From an uncultured Agathobacter sp. (GTDB lineage: Bacteria; Bacillota; Clostridia; Lachnospirales; Lachnospiraceae): 64,000 bases of DNA. Below are positions 26,448-34,058 of the stretch, piece by piece. The position numbers were made by a program, and so were the translations under genes. Position 1 is the stretch's first letter. Every line of letters begins with the position of its first letter. The stretch covers positions 62,001-126,000 of the forward strand of contig CAKRCS010000002.1 of assembly GCA_934307695.1 (NCBI GenBank). Direction: 5' to 3'. Under the pieces are notes generated by a model, which worked only from the letters and a program-made list of their open reading frames with translations, ran no database searches and had not been told where the DNA came from.

Positions 26448-28529
26448 TTAGTTCTGTGGATCGCTCTCTGCCGGATCATTCTCCGGCGGCGTATCCTCCG
26501 CTGGTGTATCCTCTCCCGGAGTGTCCTCTGATGGATCGTTCTGCGGCACATCCTCCTCGTCACCGGATGCGAAAATATCTCCCTCTCCGACGCTCTCATC
26601 GATCGGAGTATCAAAGATATCGGTTCCCGTGATGGTTAGATTCTCATTGATTCCCGTCAGTTCCTCGTCCGGATAGATATTCATATAAGGAAGAACTTCC
26701 TTTAAGATCTCTCTGACGATATTCTGTGCATAGCTGCTATGCGCCTCGTCCTCGACATTCGGTTCGTCCAAAACGCAATAAATAACAAGCTGCGGATCCT
26801 CTGCCGGCACACATCCGATAAACGAAACAAGATAGCTTCCCTGCTTACGCTGATGCGTCTCATTATCGTATTTCTGTGCCGTACCGGTCTTTCCGCCCAT
26901 GGAGTAGCCATCCACCTTGGCAGTCTTACCGCTTCCGGAGCTTACAACGCTCTGCAGATACTGCTTCAACAGATCCGAGGTTGCCTTGGATACCGTCTGC
27001 TTGACGATGCTGTTGTCCGTCTTGGATATAGTGTTGCCCTTGCTGTCTGTCACCTTGGTGACCAGATGCGGCTGGTAGTACGTTCCGCCGTTGACGAGAG
27101 AGCTGAATGCGCTTGCCATCTCGATCATCGTGCAGTTGTAATTCTGCCCGAAGCTGTTGGTTGCAAGGTCAATCTTTGTAATGTTATCTAATGTATACAC
27201 AAGTCCGGAGGTATTTGCCTCACCCGGAAGATCGATGCCGGTCTTCTGTCCAAAGCCGAAAATGGACTGATACTCCACGAAATTCTCCGGTCCGATCAGA
27301 TAAGACATCTGCATGAGAGCATCGTTGCAGGAATCCATGAGCGCGCCCTCCAGTGTCTCCGTTCCATGTCCGTAGCGGTTGACACAGCGGATACGGTAAT
27401 CCGCGATCAGCTCATAGCCGTCACATTCAAACGTCATTCCGGTATTGAGTGTTCCGGTTTCCAAGCCACACGCTACCGTAAATGGCTTCTGCACCGATCC
27501 CGGCTCGTAGGTAGCTGTCACACAATAGTTCTGCCACACGGCATTGAGCGCCGTAAAGATGTCATCATCACTCATCAGCTCCAGCTGTTCATCCGTGTAC
27601 AGCGCACTTAGATCACGCGGTGAATTTAAATCAAAGGTCGGGTAATCCGCCATTGCAAGGATTTCTCCATTGTTCGGGTTCATGATCAGTACTGCGGTCG
27701 CCGCGCTTCCCGCGCCGTCCCTCGCATTGTTGGCATAGGCAGTGTTAAACTGTGCGATCTTTTCCTCGACGATGGACTGGATATTTGCATCGATGGAGGT
27801 CACAAGATTGTAGCCATCCTGTGCATCCACGACCGTCTTTTCAAAATCACTGTCTGCGTTTAAGTAGCCATACTCTCTTCCGTTGACACCGTTTAAAAGA
27901 TCATCGTAATAATTCTCAAGTCCGGTCGTTCCGACATCGCCGGCAGAGGTAAAGCCAATTACGGAGCTTGCAAGTGTTCCGAGCGGATAATACCGCTGGT
28001 ACTCCTTTTCAAACCAGACACCCTTGATATTCGGGTTGACCTTCTTGCCCTTTTCATCCACGGCATCCTGCATCTCGACAAATGCCTGGATTTCTTCATA
28101 CGGCAGCTTTTTTGCCAGAACATAGTAACGGCTGTCCGGATTCTCGCTGGCGTAGAGTTTAAGATCAGCCTTGTCCAGCTCCGGAAAGCACGTTGTGAGC
28201 GCATCGATCGTCGGGTCTACATATTTTCCGTCATCCCCGGAGTTAAGCACCGAGCAATCCAGTATCACATTGTAGACCGGCACACTTGTTGCAAACATCG
28301 TTCCGTTTCGGTCTGCTATATTTCCACGCTTGTACGGGATCGTTGTACTGTCGTAAGATAACATCGACAAGACCTTTTTTTCGTATTTCTCACCCTTGTC
28401 ATACTCGATGTATGCAAGACGCCCGATCAGGAAAAATAGCGCAACCAGCAGAAGCCCGAAAAGGACAAACAGCTTTTTGCGCATGGATACGGTTAATTTT
28501 GCGGTTGGTTTCTTTGTTCTTTTTGCCAC
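26448..28529 (-). CDS. class B penicillin-binding protein (FtsI type), acidic tail
   Basis: 693-aa division transpeptidase. Basic N-terminus, membrane helix (KLFVLFGLLLVALFFLIG), dimerisation domain and transpeptidase domain with SVQK (YEPGSVQKPFTV), SCN (MDSCNDALM) and KTG (GGKTGTAQK). After the catalytic domain a low-complexity Asp/Glu/Pro/Thr tail of about 60 residues (EDTPGEDTPAEDTPPEND) ends the protein. It lies 9 bp downstream of ftsL in the dcw operon. Confidence 0.94.
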   Translation of the reverse strand: MAKRTKKPTAKLTVSMRKKLFVLFGLLLVALFFLIGRLAYIEYDKGEKYEKKVLSMLSYDSTTIPYKRGNIADRNGTMFATSVPVYNVILDCSVLNSGDDGKYVDPTIDALTTCFPELDKADLKLYASENPDSRYYVLAKKLPYEEIQAFVEMQDAVDEKGKKVNPNIKGVWFEKEYQRYYPLGTLASSVIGFTSAGDVGTTGLENYYDDLLNGVNGREYGYLNADSDFEKTVVDAQDGYNLVTSIDANIQSIVEEKIAQFNTAYANNARDGAGSAATAVLIMNPNNGEILAMADYPTFDLNSPRDLSALYTDEQLELMSDDDIFTALNAVWQNYCVTATYEPGSVQKPFTVACGLETGTLNTGMTFECDGYELIADYRIRCVNRYGHGTETLEGALMDSCNDALMQMSYLIGPENFVEYQSIFGFGQKTGIDLPGEANTSGLVYTLDNITKIDLATNSFGQNYNCTMIEMASAFSSLVNGGTYYQPHLVTKVTDSKGNTISKTDNSIVKQTVSKATSDLLKQYLQSVVSSGSGKTAKVDGYSMGGKTGTAQKYDNETHQRKQGSYLVSFIGCVPAEDPQLVIYCVLDEPNVEDEAHSSYAQNIVREILKEVLPYMNIYPDEELTGINENLTITGTDIFDTPIDESVGEGDIFASGDEEDVPQNDPSEDTPGEDTPAEDTPPENDPAESDPQN

Positions 28530-28538
28530 ACTCTGCTC

Positions 28539-29018
28539 CTATTTTTCCGGAATGTCGCTGTACTGATCCATAAAGTTATTGTTTTCTACCGAAAAGTATA
28601 CAATCTGATCCTCGGTCGCGTAGCTCATTCCAAGTTCGTTGATCGCAACATCCTTGATGTAATTGAGATCCACGGATGTTGTAACGCTATTATATCTTGC
28701 GTCATTGTCTGCCTTAAGATCCGCAATCTGGCTCTCAAGCGTTGCAATCTTACGCATCTTTGCGGTGACATCCGCCTGTAAACGCACATAGGTAAATGCG
28801 GAAAAAGCGCTGATCGCGACGCAGATCGTCAGGAATGCGACATATCCCTTGCTCATGTACAATGCGCGCTGTCTGTTTCTCTGTGCAGCAAGCTGTCTGC
28901 TTCTTCTGCGGCGCTGTACCTCTCTCTGCTCCCTTGTCGGGCGCTCCTGCGGCATTCTCTGCGGTGCTGCCTCCAGCTTTCTTACTGCATTTCCCTCTAC
29001 ATAACTTACTCTGTTCAT
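28539..29018 (-). CDS. ftsL: FtsL-like cell division protein
   Basis: Small bitopic division protein, about 159 aa. A basic, Arg/Gln-rich cytoplasmic region (RPTREQREVQRRRRSRQLAAQ) is followed by a membrane helix (GYVAFLTICVAISAFSAFTYV). A short extracellular coiled coil (KMRKIATLESQIADLKADND) then ends in a DLNYIKDVAINELGM segment. I set the start at ATG 29018 behind AGAGGACAAG. The assignment rests on layout and position between rsmH and the PBP genes. Confidence 0.85.
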   Translation of the reverse strand: MNRVSYVEGNAVRKLEAAPQRMPQERPTREQREVQRRRRSRQLAAQRNRQRALYMSKGYVAFLTICVAISAFSAFTYVRLQADVTAKMRKIATLESQIADLKADNDARYNSVTTSVDLNYIKDVAINELGMSYATEDQIVYFSVENNNFMDQYSDIPEK

Positions 29019-29044
29019 AACTTGTCCTCTATCCAATCAAACTA

Positions 29045-29983
29045 TTATAATCTTTCAAATACGCGAAGCTTTGCACTCTTGCTTCTCTTGTTCACTTCCA
29101 ATTCTTCCTCGGATGGCAGGATCGGTTTTCTTGTCACCACATGTCCCTTGGATTTGTTGCCACACACGCAGACCGGAAAATTGCTCGGACAGGTACATGG
29201 GTTCTCGTTCTTTTTAAAGTTGGATTTAACGATCCGGTCCTCCAGTGAGTGGAACGTGATGATGCAGATCCTTCCTCCCGGATTAAGCAGGTCGATCATA
29301 GTGTCCAGATTATCCCGCAGCACATCCAGTTCATGATTTAGCTCGATGCGCAGTGCCTGAAACGTCCGTTTTGACGGATGACCGCCCGTCACCTGTACCT
29401 TCATCGGAATTGCTGCTTTTATGATCGCATTTAAATCTCCCGTCGTCTCGATTGGTTTCTTTGTCCGCTCTGCCACGATATGCTTTGCAATGTTCTTGGC
29501 GAAGCGATCCTCCCCATAATCCCGGATGATCCGGAAAAGCTCCATCTCGCTGTACTGGTTGACGATATCCTTTGCGGTGAGCTTCTGCCTGTCATCCATG
29601 CGCATGTCAAGCGGTGCATCCTCGCTGCGGTAAGTAAAGCCGCGCTCCGGTGTGTCGAGCTGGAACGACGATACGCCAAGATCAAGCACGATTCCATCCA
29701 CATGGTCAATGCCAAGCCTGCCTAGCACGCCCGCCATATCCGAATAGTTGCTTCTGACGATCGTTACGCGATCCGAAAACTCTGTCAGCCGCTCCGAAGC
29801 TGCCTGTATCGCGTCCGCGTCCTGATCGATCCCGATCAGCCGTCCCTTTTTTGAGAGGCGCTTGCAGATCTCGTAGGAATGTCCGCCGCCGCCAAGTGTT
29901 CCGTCCACATAGATACCATCCGGTCTGATATGAAGTTCTTCGATTGTCTCATCCCGTAAGACTGAAGTGTGGTTAAATTCCAT
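29045..29983 (-). CDS. rsmH: 16S rRNA m4C1402 methyltransferase
   Basis: SAM-dependent methyltransferase acting on C1402 of 16S rRNA (formerly MraW). It is 312 aa. The SAM-binding motif [10 protein letters not shown] is near residue 28, and [18 protein letters not shown] and the C-terminal SLEDRIVK block are family signatures. It lies 14 bp after mraZ at the head of the dcw operon. Confidence 0.96.
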   Translation of the reverse strand: MEFNHTSVLRDETIEELHIRPDGIYVDGTLGGGGHSYEICKRLSKKGRLIGIDQDADAIQAASERLTEFSDRVTIVRSNYSDMAGVLGRLGIDHVDGIVLDLGVSSFQLDTPERGFTYRSEDAPLDMRMDDRQKLTAKDIVNQYSEMELFRIIRDYGEDRFAKNIAKHIVAERTKKPIETTGDLNAIIKAAIPMKVQVTGGHPSKRTFQALRIELNHELDVLRDNLDTMIDLLNPGGRICIITFHSLEDRIVKSNFKKNENPCTCPSNFPVCVCGNKSKGHVVTRKPILPSEEELEVNKRSKSAKLRVFERL

Positions 29984-29997
29984 TTCTACCCGCTCCT

Positions 29998-30423
29998 TTA
30001 AATGCCAAGTCCGAGTTCTGCCATGTGCTCTGCGATCTCATCCATATCCTCATAATCGCCATCTGCAAGCCATCTCTCTTTGCTCCAGATCTCCACGCGG
30101 CTCAATACTCCGACGGATACGACATCCTTGTCAATTCCCGCATATTCTCTTAAGTTCGCCGGCAATAAAATTCTTCCCTGCTTGTCCACCTCGCAGCTGG
30201 CTGCTCCCGCGAAGAAGAAACGTAAGAATTTTCTTGCATCCTTTGATGTCAGTGGCTTCTCACGGAAAGAAGTCTCGATGCGCTGCCATTCTTCATTGGA
30301 GTATACAAACAGACAACCATCTAAGCCTTTTGTCACTACAAATTCGTTGCCAAGTTGTTCACGAAACTTGGACGGAACGATCAAACGGCCCTTAGCATCG
30401 ATTGTATGATTGTATTCACCCAT
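29998..30423 (-). CDS. mraZ: transcriptional regulator MraZ
   Basis: DNA-binding repressor of its own dcw operon, 141 aa, with two SpoVT/AbrB-like halves. The typical start [20 protein letters not shown] places the initiation codon at 30423. The open frame continues back to 30492 but lacks family similarity. A second [16 protein letters not shown] half-repeat is seen. A run of MraZ-type operator repeats lies upstream. Confidence 0.95.
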   Translation of the reverse strand: MGEYNHTIDAKGRLIVPSKFREQLGNEFVVTKGLDGCLFVYSNEEWQRIETSFREKPLTSKDARKFLRFFFAGAASCEVDKQGRILLPANLREYAGIDKDVVSVGVLSRVEIWSKERWLADGDYEDMDEIAEHMAELGLGI

Positions 30424-30509
30424 GAACACGGTCAGCTCACCTCCTTCTTTCTTTGTTATGGTTCGGTGCCTTGTGTAAAAAAGTTTATCCACGAAGTTAT
30501 CAACTTATC

Positions 30510-30560
30510 CACCACTTTACACCACTTTAGTGCCATTAGCACCCACTTTTCACCACTTTT
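30510..30560 (-). promoter_or_regulatory. MraZ operator repeats
   Basis: On the minus strand four copies of AAAGTGG start at 10-bp or 21-bp steps (CCACTTT on the plus strand at 30512, 30522, 30543 and 30553), with a degenerate unit near 30533. Such phased GTGG repeats are the known MraZ binding pattern. They lie just downstream of the mraZ promoter. Confidence 0.8.
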
Positions 30561-30565
30561 CCTAT

Positions 30566-30594
30566 ATATTAAACCAAAACACTAGAAAAATCAA
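30566..30594 (-). promoter_or_regulatory. dcw operon promoter
   Basis: On the minus strand TTGATT (30594-30589) and TAATAT (30571-30566) are separated by 17 bp. The start site falls at the edge of the MraZ operator. Confidence 0.78.
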
Positions 30595-30605
30595 GGTTTT
30601 CGGGC

Positions 30606-30648
30606 AAAAAAATAGTGCGTAACCCAAATTTAGATTACGCACATTTTT
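30606..30648. terminator. terminator after the Spo0E-like gene
   Basis: GTGCGTAA (30615-30622) pairs with TTACGCAC (30635-30642). T runs follow on the minus strand and, more weakly, on the plus strand. Confidence 0.8.
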
Positions 30649-30658
30649 ATCATTTTGT

Positions 30659-30856
30659 TTAATTGTGGGGAGCGGCAGAGGCGCCTGGTGGAGTAAAGTG
30701 GAGATCCTGCCCCGTCAGCTCGATGTACTTTTCAAGCAGCTTGTCCAGCTTCAGATTCTTCAGATATGTGATTTCATACGAATCCCGTCCAAAGGACTCC
30801 TGAACTTCCGCTCTGGCTTCTTCTATTTGCATCTTTAAGTCTGCGATATCACACAT
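30659..30856 (-). CDS. Spo0E-family aspartyl-phosphate phosphatase-like protein
   Basis: 65 aa, all helical in appearance. A first helix, ADLKMQIEEARAEVQESF, is followed by ITYLKNLKLDKLLEKYIEL, which resembles the Spo0E signature (Ser-x-x-LDxLI-type) with LKLDKLL. Known members remove phosphate from Spo0A and thereby delay sporulation. Size, two-helix layout and the sporulating background support the call; the match to the signature is not perfect. It is a single-gene unit with its own terminator. Confidence 0.6.
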   Translation of the reverse strand: MCDIADLKMQIEEARAEVQESFGRDSYEITYLKNLKLDKLLEKYIELTGQDLHFTPPGASAAPHN

Positions 30857-30907
30857 GTTGTATTCCTTCTTCTGTTCCTACACAAGGTTCTCTGTTTTCT
30901 TCGGTTT

Positions 30908-31765
30908 TTAGTTCCTTTTACTTCTCTTTCTTCCTATTATAATCCATACAACCGCAACTGCCGTCAGTATCGCCGCAACCGCCATTGATACCGGATAGCC
31001 GATCACCGGCATAAGGAGCTGATCCGTCCGAAGTGACTCGATCCAGAATCTGCCGATTCCATACCCTGCCAGATACCAAAGAAATACCTCCCCCTCAAAC
31101 CTGCGCTTATTAAAAAATGCCAAAAGCAGAAGCAGCAGCGCCAGATTCCACAGTGACTCATATAAAAAGGTCGGATGCACCTGGATGTAGGTAACCCCGT
31201 TGACCATCACCGTATGCGCTAAAAGCTCCTCCGTCAGATCCGAAGAACGCACCGCACTGAGTGGTAACTGCATCGCAAGCAGGTTATCCGTGTAACCGCC
31301 AAAGGCTTCCCTGTTGAAAAAGTTCCCCCATCTTCCGATGATCTGTCCAAGGATCAGTCCAAGCCCCGCTGTGTCGCACAGCCGTCCGAACGGAATCTTC
31401 TTAATCTTGGCAAATGTAAACGTGGTGATGATTGCCGCGATCACGCCGCCGTATATTGCAAGACCACCCTCCCGGATATTGATGATCCGAAGAATGCTTC
31501 CCTTGTAATAATCCCACCGGAAAATAACGTAATAAATGCGTGCTCCGATCAAGGAGCAGATGATTGCAATGATTGCAAGATCAAAGTATGTATCCGGATC
31601 CTGCCCGGTCTGCTTCGCCTTGTGGCAGGCGATTGCAAGCCCTGCCATCATGCCGATCGCGATCACAATCCCGTAGTATGCAATCGTAAATCCGCCGATC
31701 GTTATATTCTTGCCTACATGATCCAGATATATATGAAGATTCGGAAAATTTATATTGTAATCCAC
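30908..31765 (-). CDS. lgt: prolipoprotein diacylglyceryl transferase
   Basis: Membrane enzyme that transfers diacylglycerol from phosphatidylglycerol to the lipobox cysteine of prelipoproteins. About 285 aa with seven hydrophobic helices and the signature GRWGNFFNREAFGG around residues 130-145. I chose the GTG at 31765 (protein start MDYNINFPNL), because GGGAGGG lies 6 bp upstream. The longer frame has no ribosome site. Confidence 0.95.
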   Translation of the reverse strand: MDYNINFPNLHIYLDHVGKNITIGGFTIAYYGIVIAIGMMAGLAIACHKAKQTGQDPDTYFDLAIIAIICSLIGARIYYVIFRWDYYKGSILRIINIREGGLAIYGGVIAAIITTFTFAKIKKIPFGRLCDTAGLGLILGQIIGRWGNFFNREAFGGYTDNLLAMQLPLSAVRSSDLTEELLAHTVMVNGVTYIQVHPTFLYESLWNLALLLLLLAFFNKRRFEGEVFLWYLAGYGIGRFWIESLRTDQLLMPVIGYPVSMAVAAILTAVAVVWIIIGRKRSKRN

Positions 31766-31831
31766 AATACGCCCTCCCGTTAACATTTCCCACATTTTAA
31801 CACTTTATTTTAGAAAAAGCAACAAAGAGTG

Positions 31832-31838
31832 TTCGACA
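31832..31838 (-). promoter_or_regulatory. possible 0A box upstream of lgt
   Basis: The minus strand reads CTTGTCGAAC, containing the core 0A box TGTCGAA about 67 bp before the lgt start. A single 7-bp match is weak on its own. Confidence 0.35.
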
Positions 31839-31850
31839 AGACAACAAAGG

Positions 31851-31869
31851 CAGGGGCAAAAAGCCCCTG
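31851..31869 (-). terminator. hairpin after the DUF1540 gene
   Basis: CAGGGGC pairs with GCCCCTG around five bases, followed on the minus strand by CCTTTGTTGT. The T run is poor, so termination may be partial. Confidence 0.6.
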
Positions 31870-31882
31870 TCCTGTGTGCCGC

Positions 31883-32050
31883 TTAACAGCAGAAGGTATC
31901 ACACTCTGTCTCTCTGCGCTCAGAAGCATGCGCGCCTGAAATCTTGATATGGTCAGCGGTACATACCTCTTCCTCATTGTGTACACATTCTGTTGCGCTG
32001 CAGGATACTGCGGTCTCGCAATTACCGGCTTTGCATTTTGATTCTTTCAT
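31883..32050 (-). CDS. small DUF1540 protein
   Basis: A 55-aa cysteine-rich protein beginning MKESKCKAGNCETAVSC and ending ECDTFCC. The central part matches DUF1540: SCSATECVHNEEEVCTADHI, then KISGAHASERRETECDTF, with the C-x4-C-x7-C and final C-x2-F spacing. The ATG follows GGAGGTAGATAAC. DUF1540 proteins probably bind metal; their function is unknown and they are common in spore-forming Clostridia. The gene is short enough to be missed by gene callers. Confidence 0.85.
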   Translation of the reverse strand: MKESKCKAGNCETAVSCSATECVHNEEEVCTADHIKISGAHASERRETECDTFCC

Positions 32051-32128
32051 GTTATCTACCTCCTTGTTTTCAGGTACAATCTTAGTATGATTTTATTTTT
32101 TATCTTTATTCTGGAAAAAAATGTATGA

Positions 32129-32177
32129 TTGACTGCAACTTGCAAATTCGTTAAGATGAAAACAGAAAATGTTTTCA
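32129..32177 (+). promoter_or_regulatory. promoter with overlapping inverted-repeat operator
   Basis: TTGACT (32129) and TAAGAT (32152) are separated by 17 bp. The perfect inverted repeat TGAAAACA-N5-TGTTTTCA (32157-32177) begins at the last base of the -10 box and covers the start site, a classic repressor position. The regulator is not known. Confidence 0.65.
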
Positions 32178-32195
32178 CAAAGGATGGATGATCAA

Positions 32196-33896
32196 ATGAA
32201 AAAATGTATATGCAGACTTATGGCAATGGTTCTGGTTGCCGGAAGCCTCTTTACCCAGACTCCTGTTGCGGCGGAAACAACCGCATACTCCAGCTCCGCA
32301 GAGGAGGTGCTTGCGACAAGCTCCAACGCGAAGGAGATCTATCACTTTTTAGTCTACAATATGGGACTCAACTCTGCCGCAGCCTGCGGTATCCTCGCCA
32401 ACCTCCGGCGCGAATCCTACTTTAATCCGGATCGTCTCGGAGATGCCGGAACCAGCTACGGGATCTGCCAGTGGCACGACACCTCCACCGGAGTCGGGCG
32501 CTACACGAACCTGATCAACTGGTGTACCCAGAACGGATATGACTACACCCAGCTTGAGGGGCAGCTCCAGTTTTTGTATCACGAGCTGTCACAGAACGAT
32601 TCCACCATACTGCACAATGGCAAGACGATCCTCGATTACATGCGCACCATTGAGAACAGTCCGGAGGGTGCTTACACCGCCGGCTACTACTGGTGCGACA
32701 CCTTTGAGGTGCCATTTTCCAACAATCCGGACAAGCGTGCCGCCGAATGTGATGCCAGAGGCACCCTTGCCCGCGACATTTACTGGCCTGCCTACTGCGA
32801 ACCGACACTTGATGGCACACAGATTGTCGCAGGCGGCATTCAGGTAAGCTGGGAAGCCTTCACCGGAGCCAGCCAGTATGAGCTGTACCGCTACGCCAAC
32901 GGCGATCCTTCCACGATCACGCTGGTTGCGGTCACCACAGACACCTACGCGATCGACACTACGGCAGTCAGCGGCAATAACTACACCTACATGATGTGCG
33001 CGATCATCCAGCAGGCAGACGGAACTACTTATACCGCCAACGCCAAGGAGCTGACACAGTATTACCTCGCACCGACAGAGATCTCCACGATCATCGGTCA
33101 TTCCACCTATCAGAAGGTCAAATGGAGCAAGGTAAACGGTGCAACCAAATATATCGTTTACCGGAGTGATGACGGCAGCGAATATGTTGAGATCGGCTCC
33201 ACCGACAAGGCTTCCTTTAAGGACACCACCGCACTGACCTCTGATGTACGTTACAGCTATCAGGTTTACGCCTGCCACGAGGAGGAGGGAAAAGACCCGC
33301 TTATCAGTCTTGGCTCCAACGCGATGGGTAACTACACGCTCTCTCAGCCGCAGATCACTTCCATCACCAATGTCAGCTCCGGAATCAGGATCAAGTGGGA
33401 CAAGGTGCCAAAGGCAAAGTTTTACAGCATCTACCGCAGCATAAACGGCAAGGCTTATGAAGAGATCGCTTCCGTGACCAAGAAGAGCTACACCGACACC
33501 GATATTGATGCCAGCGGTACCGTCAAATATAAGATCTACGCACACTTTACCGGAACCATGGGACAGACCAGCATCAGCAAAGTCTCAAAGACGGTATCCA
33601 TCTCCTACCTCGGTGCTCCGAAGTTAAGCAGCGTAGCCACAAGCGGCGGCTCAATGACACCAAAGTGGACACAGAACGAGAACGCCACCGGCTATGAGAT
33701 CCAGTATTGCAAGAGCAAGTCGTTCAAATCAAATGCGACAACGCTTCTCATCGTAACCAATGACACGACCTCCTGGCGTATCAAAAACCTCAAAAAGGGA
33801 CAGTCCTATTATGTAAGAGTCCGCTCTTATGTGACCAAAGATGGCAAACGTTCTTACTCCGCATACAGCGCAGCCAAGAAATGTACCGTCAAATAA
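32196..33896 (+). CDS. secreted lysozyme-like protein with fibronectin type III repeats
   Basis: About 566 aa. Signal peptide (KKCICRLMAMVLVAGSLF, cleavage near AAETTA). A domain resembling phage-tail lysozyme follows: YNMGLNSAAACGILANLRRES, then GTSYGICQWH, where Glu of RES is the likely catalytic acid. Four FN3-like repeats with the VKWSKVNGATKYIVYRS pattern make up the C-terminal half. The start is ATG at 32196; the longer frame begins in the operator. It probably acts on peptidoglycan outside the cell. It has its own promoter and operator. Confidence 0.88.
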   Translation: MKKCICRLMAMVLVAGSLFTQTPVAAETTAYSSSAEEVLATSSNAKEIYHFLVYNMGLNSAAACGILANLRRESYFNPDRLGDAGTSYGICQWHDTSTGVGRYTNLINWCTQNGYDYTQLEGQLQFLYHELSQNDSTILHNGKTILDYMRTIENSPEGAYTAGYYWCDTFEVPFSNNPDKRAAECDARGTLARDIYWPAYCEPTLDGTQIVAGGIQVSWEAFTGASQYELYRYANGDPSTITLVAVTTDTYAIDTTAVSGNNYTYMMCAIIQQADGTTYTANAKELTQYYLAPTEISTIIGHSTYQKVKWSKVNGATKYIVYRSDDGSEYVEIGSTDKASFKDTTALTSDVRYSYQVYACHEEEGKDPLISLGSNAMGNYTLSQPQITSITNVSSGIRIKWDKVPKAKFYSIYRSINGKAYEEIASVTKKSYTDTDIDASGTVKYKIYAHFTGTMGQTSISKVSKTVSISYLGAPKLSSVATSGGSMTPKWTQNENATGYEIQYCKSKSFKSNATTLLIVTNDTTSWRIKNLKKGQSYYVRVRSYVTKDGKRSYSAYSAAKKCTVK

Positions 33897-33970
33897 AATA
33901 CAAGCATGAAATAGAAATGCAACGTCAAATAAAATACAGCATGAAATAGAAAAGCAGTGTCAAATAATTA
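33887..33970 (+). repeat. 35/36-bp tandem repeat over the stop codon
   Basis: Units starting CGTCAAATAAAATACA at 33887 and 33923, and a partial TGTCAAATAA at 33958, repeat the last codons and stop of the lysozyme-like gene downstream of it. This is likely a small replication-slippage duplication. Confidence 0.75.
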
Positions 33971-33982
33971 TGTGACATGCAA

Positions 33983-34027
33983 AAATATCCGGCTTCCTTC
34001 CAATCTAGAAAGAAACCGGATATTTTT
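33983..34027. terminator. bidirectional terminator between the lysozyme-like gene and thrS
   Basis: AAATATCCGG (33983) pairs with CCGGATATTT (ending 34026) with an inner TTCCTTCC/GAAAGAA extension and flanking A and T runs. It serves both converging genes. Confidence 0.88.
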
Positions 34028-34058
34028 TATTGCTTACAATATAGCATATATCTTCTAA

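Noticed and set aside
32589..33545. 318-codon open frame on the minus strand inside the lysozyme/FN3 gene
   Set aside because: It is antisense to a gene with clear signal peptide and domains. The translation is low-complexity Val/Gly-rich, as expected of a shadow frame, and has no ribosome site.
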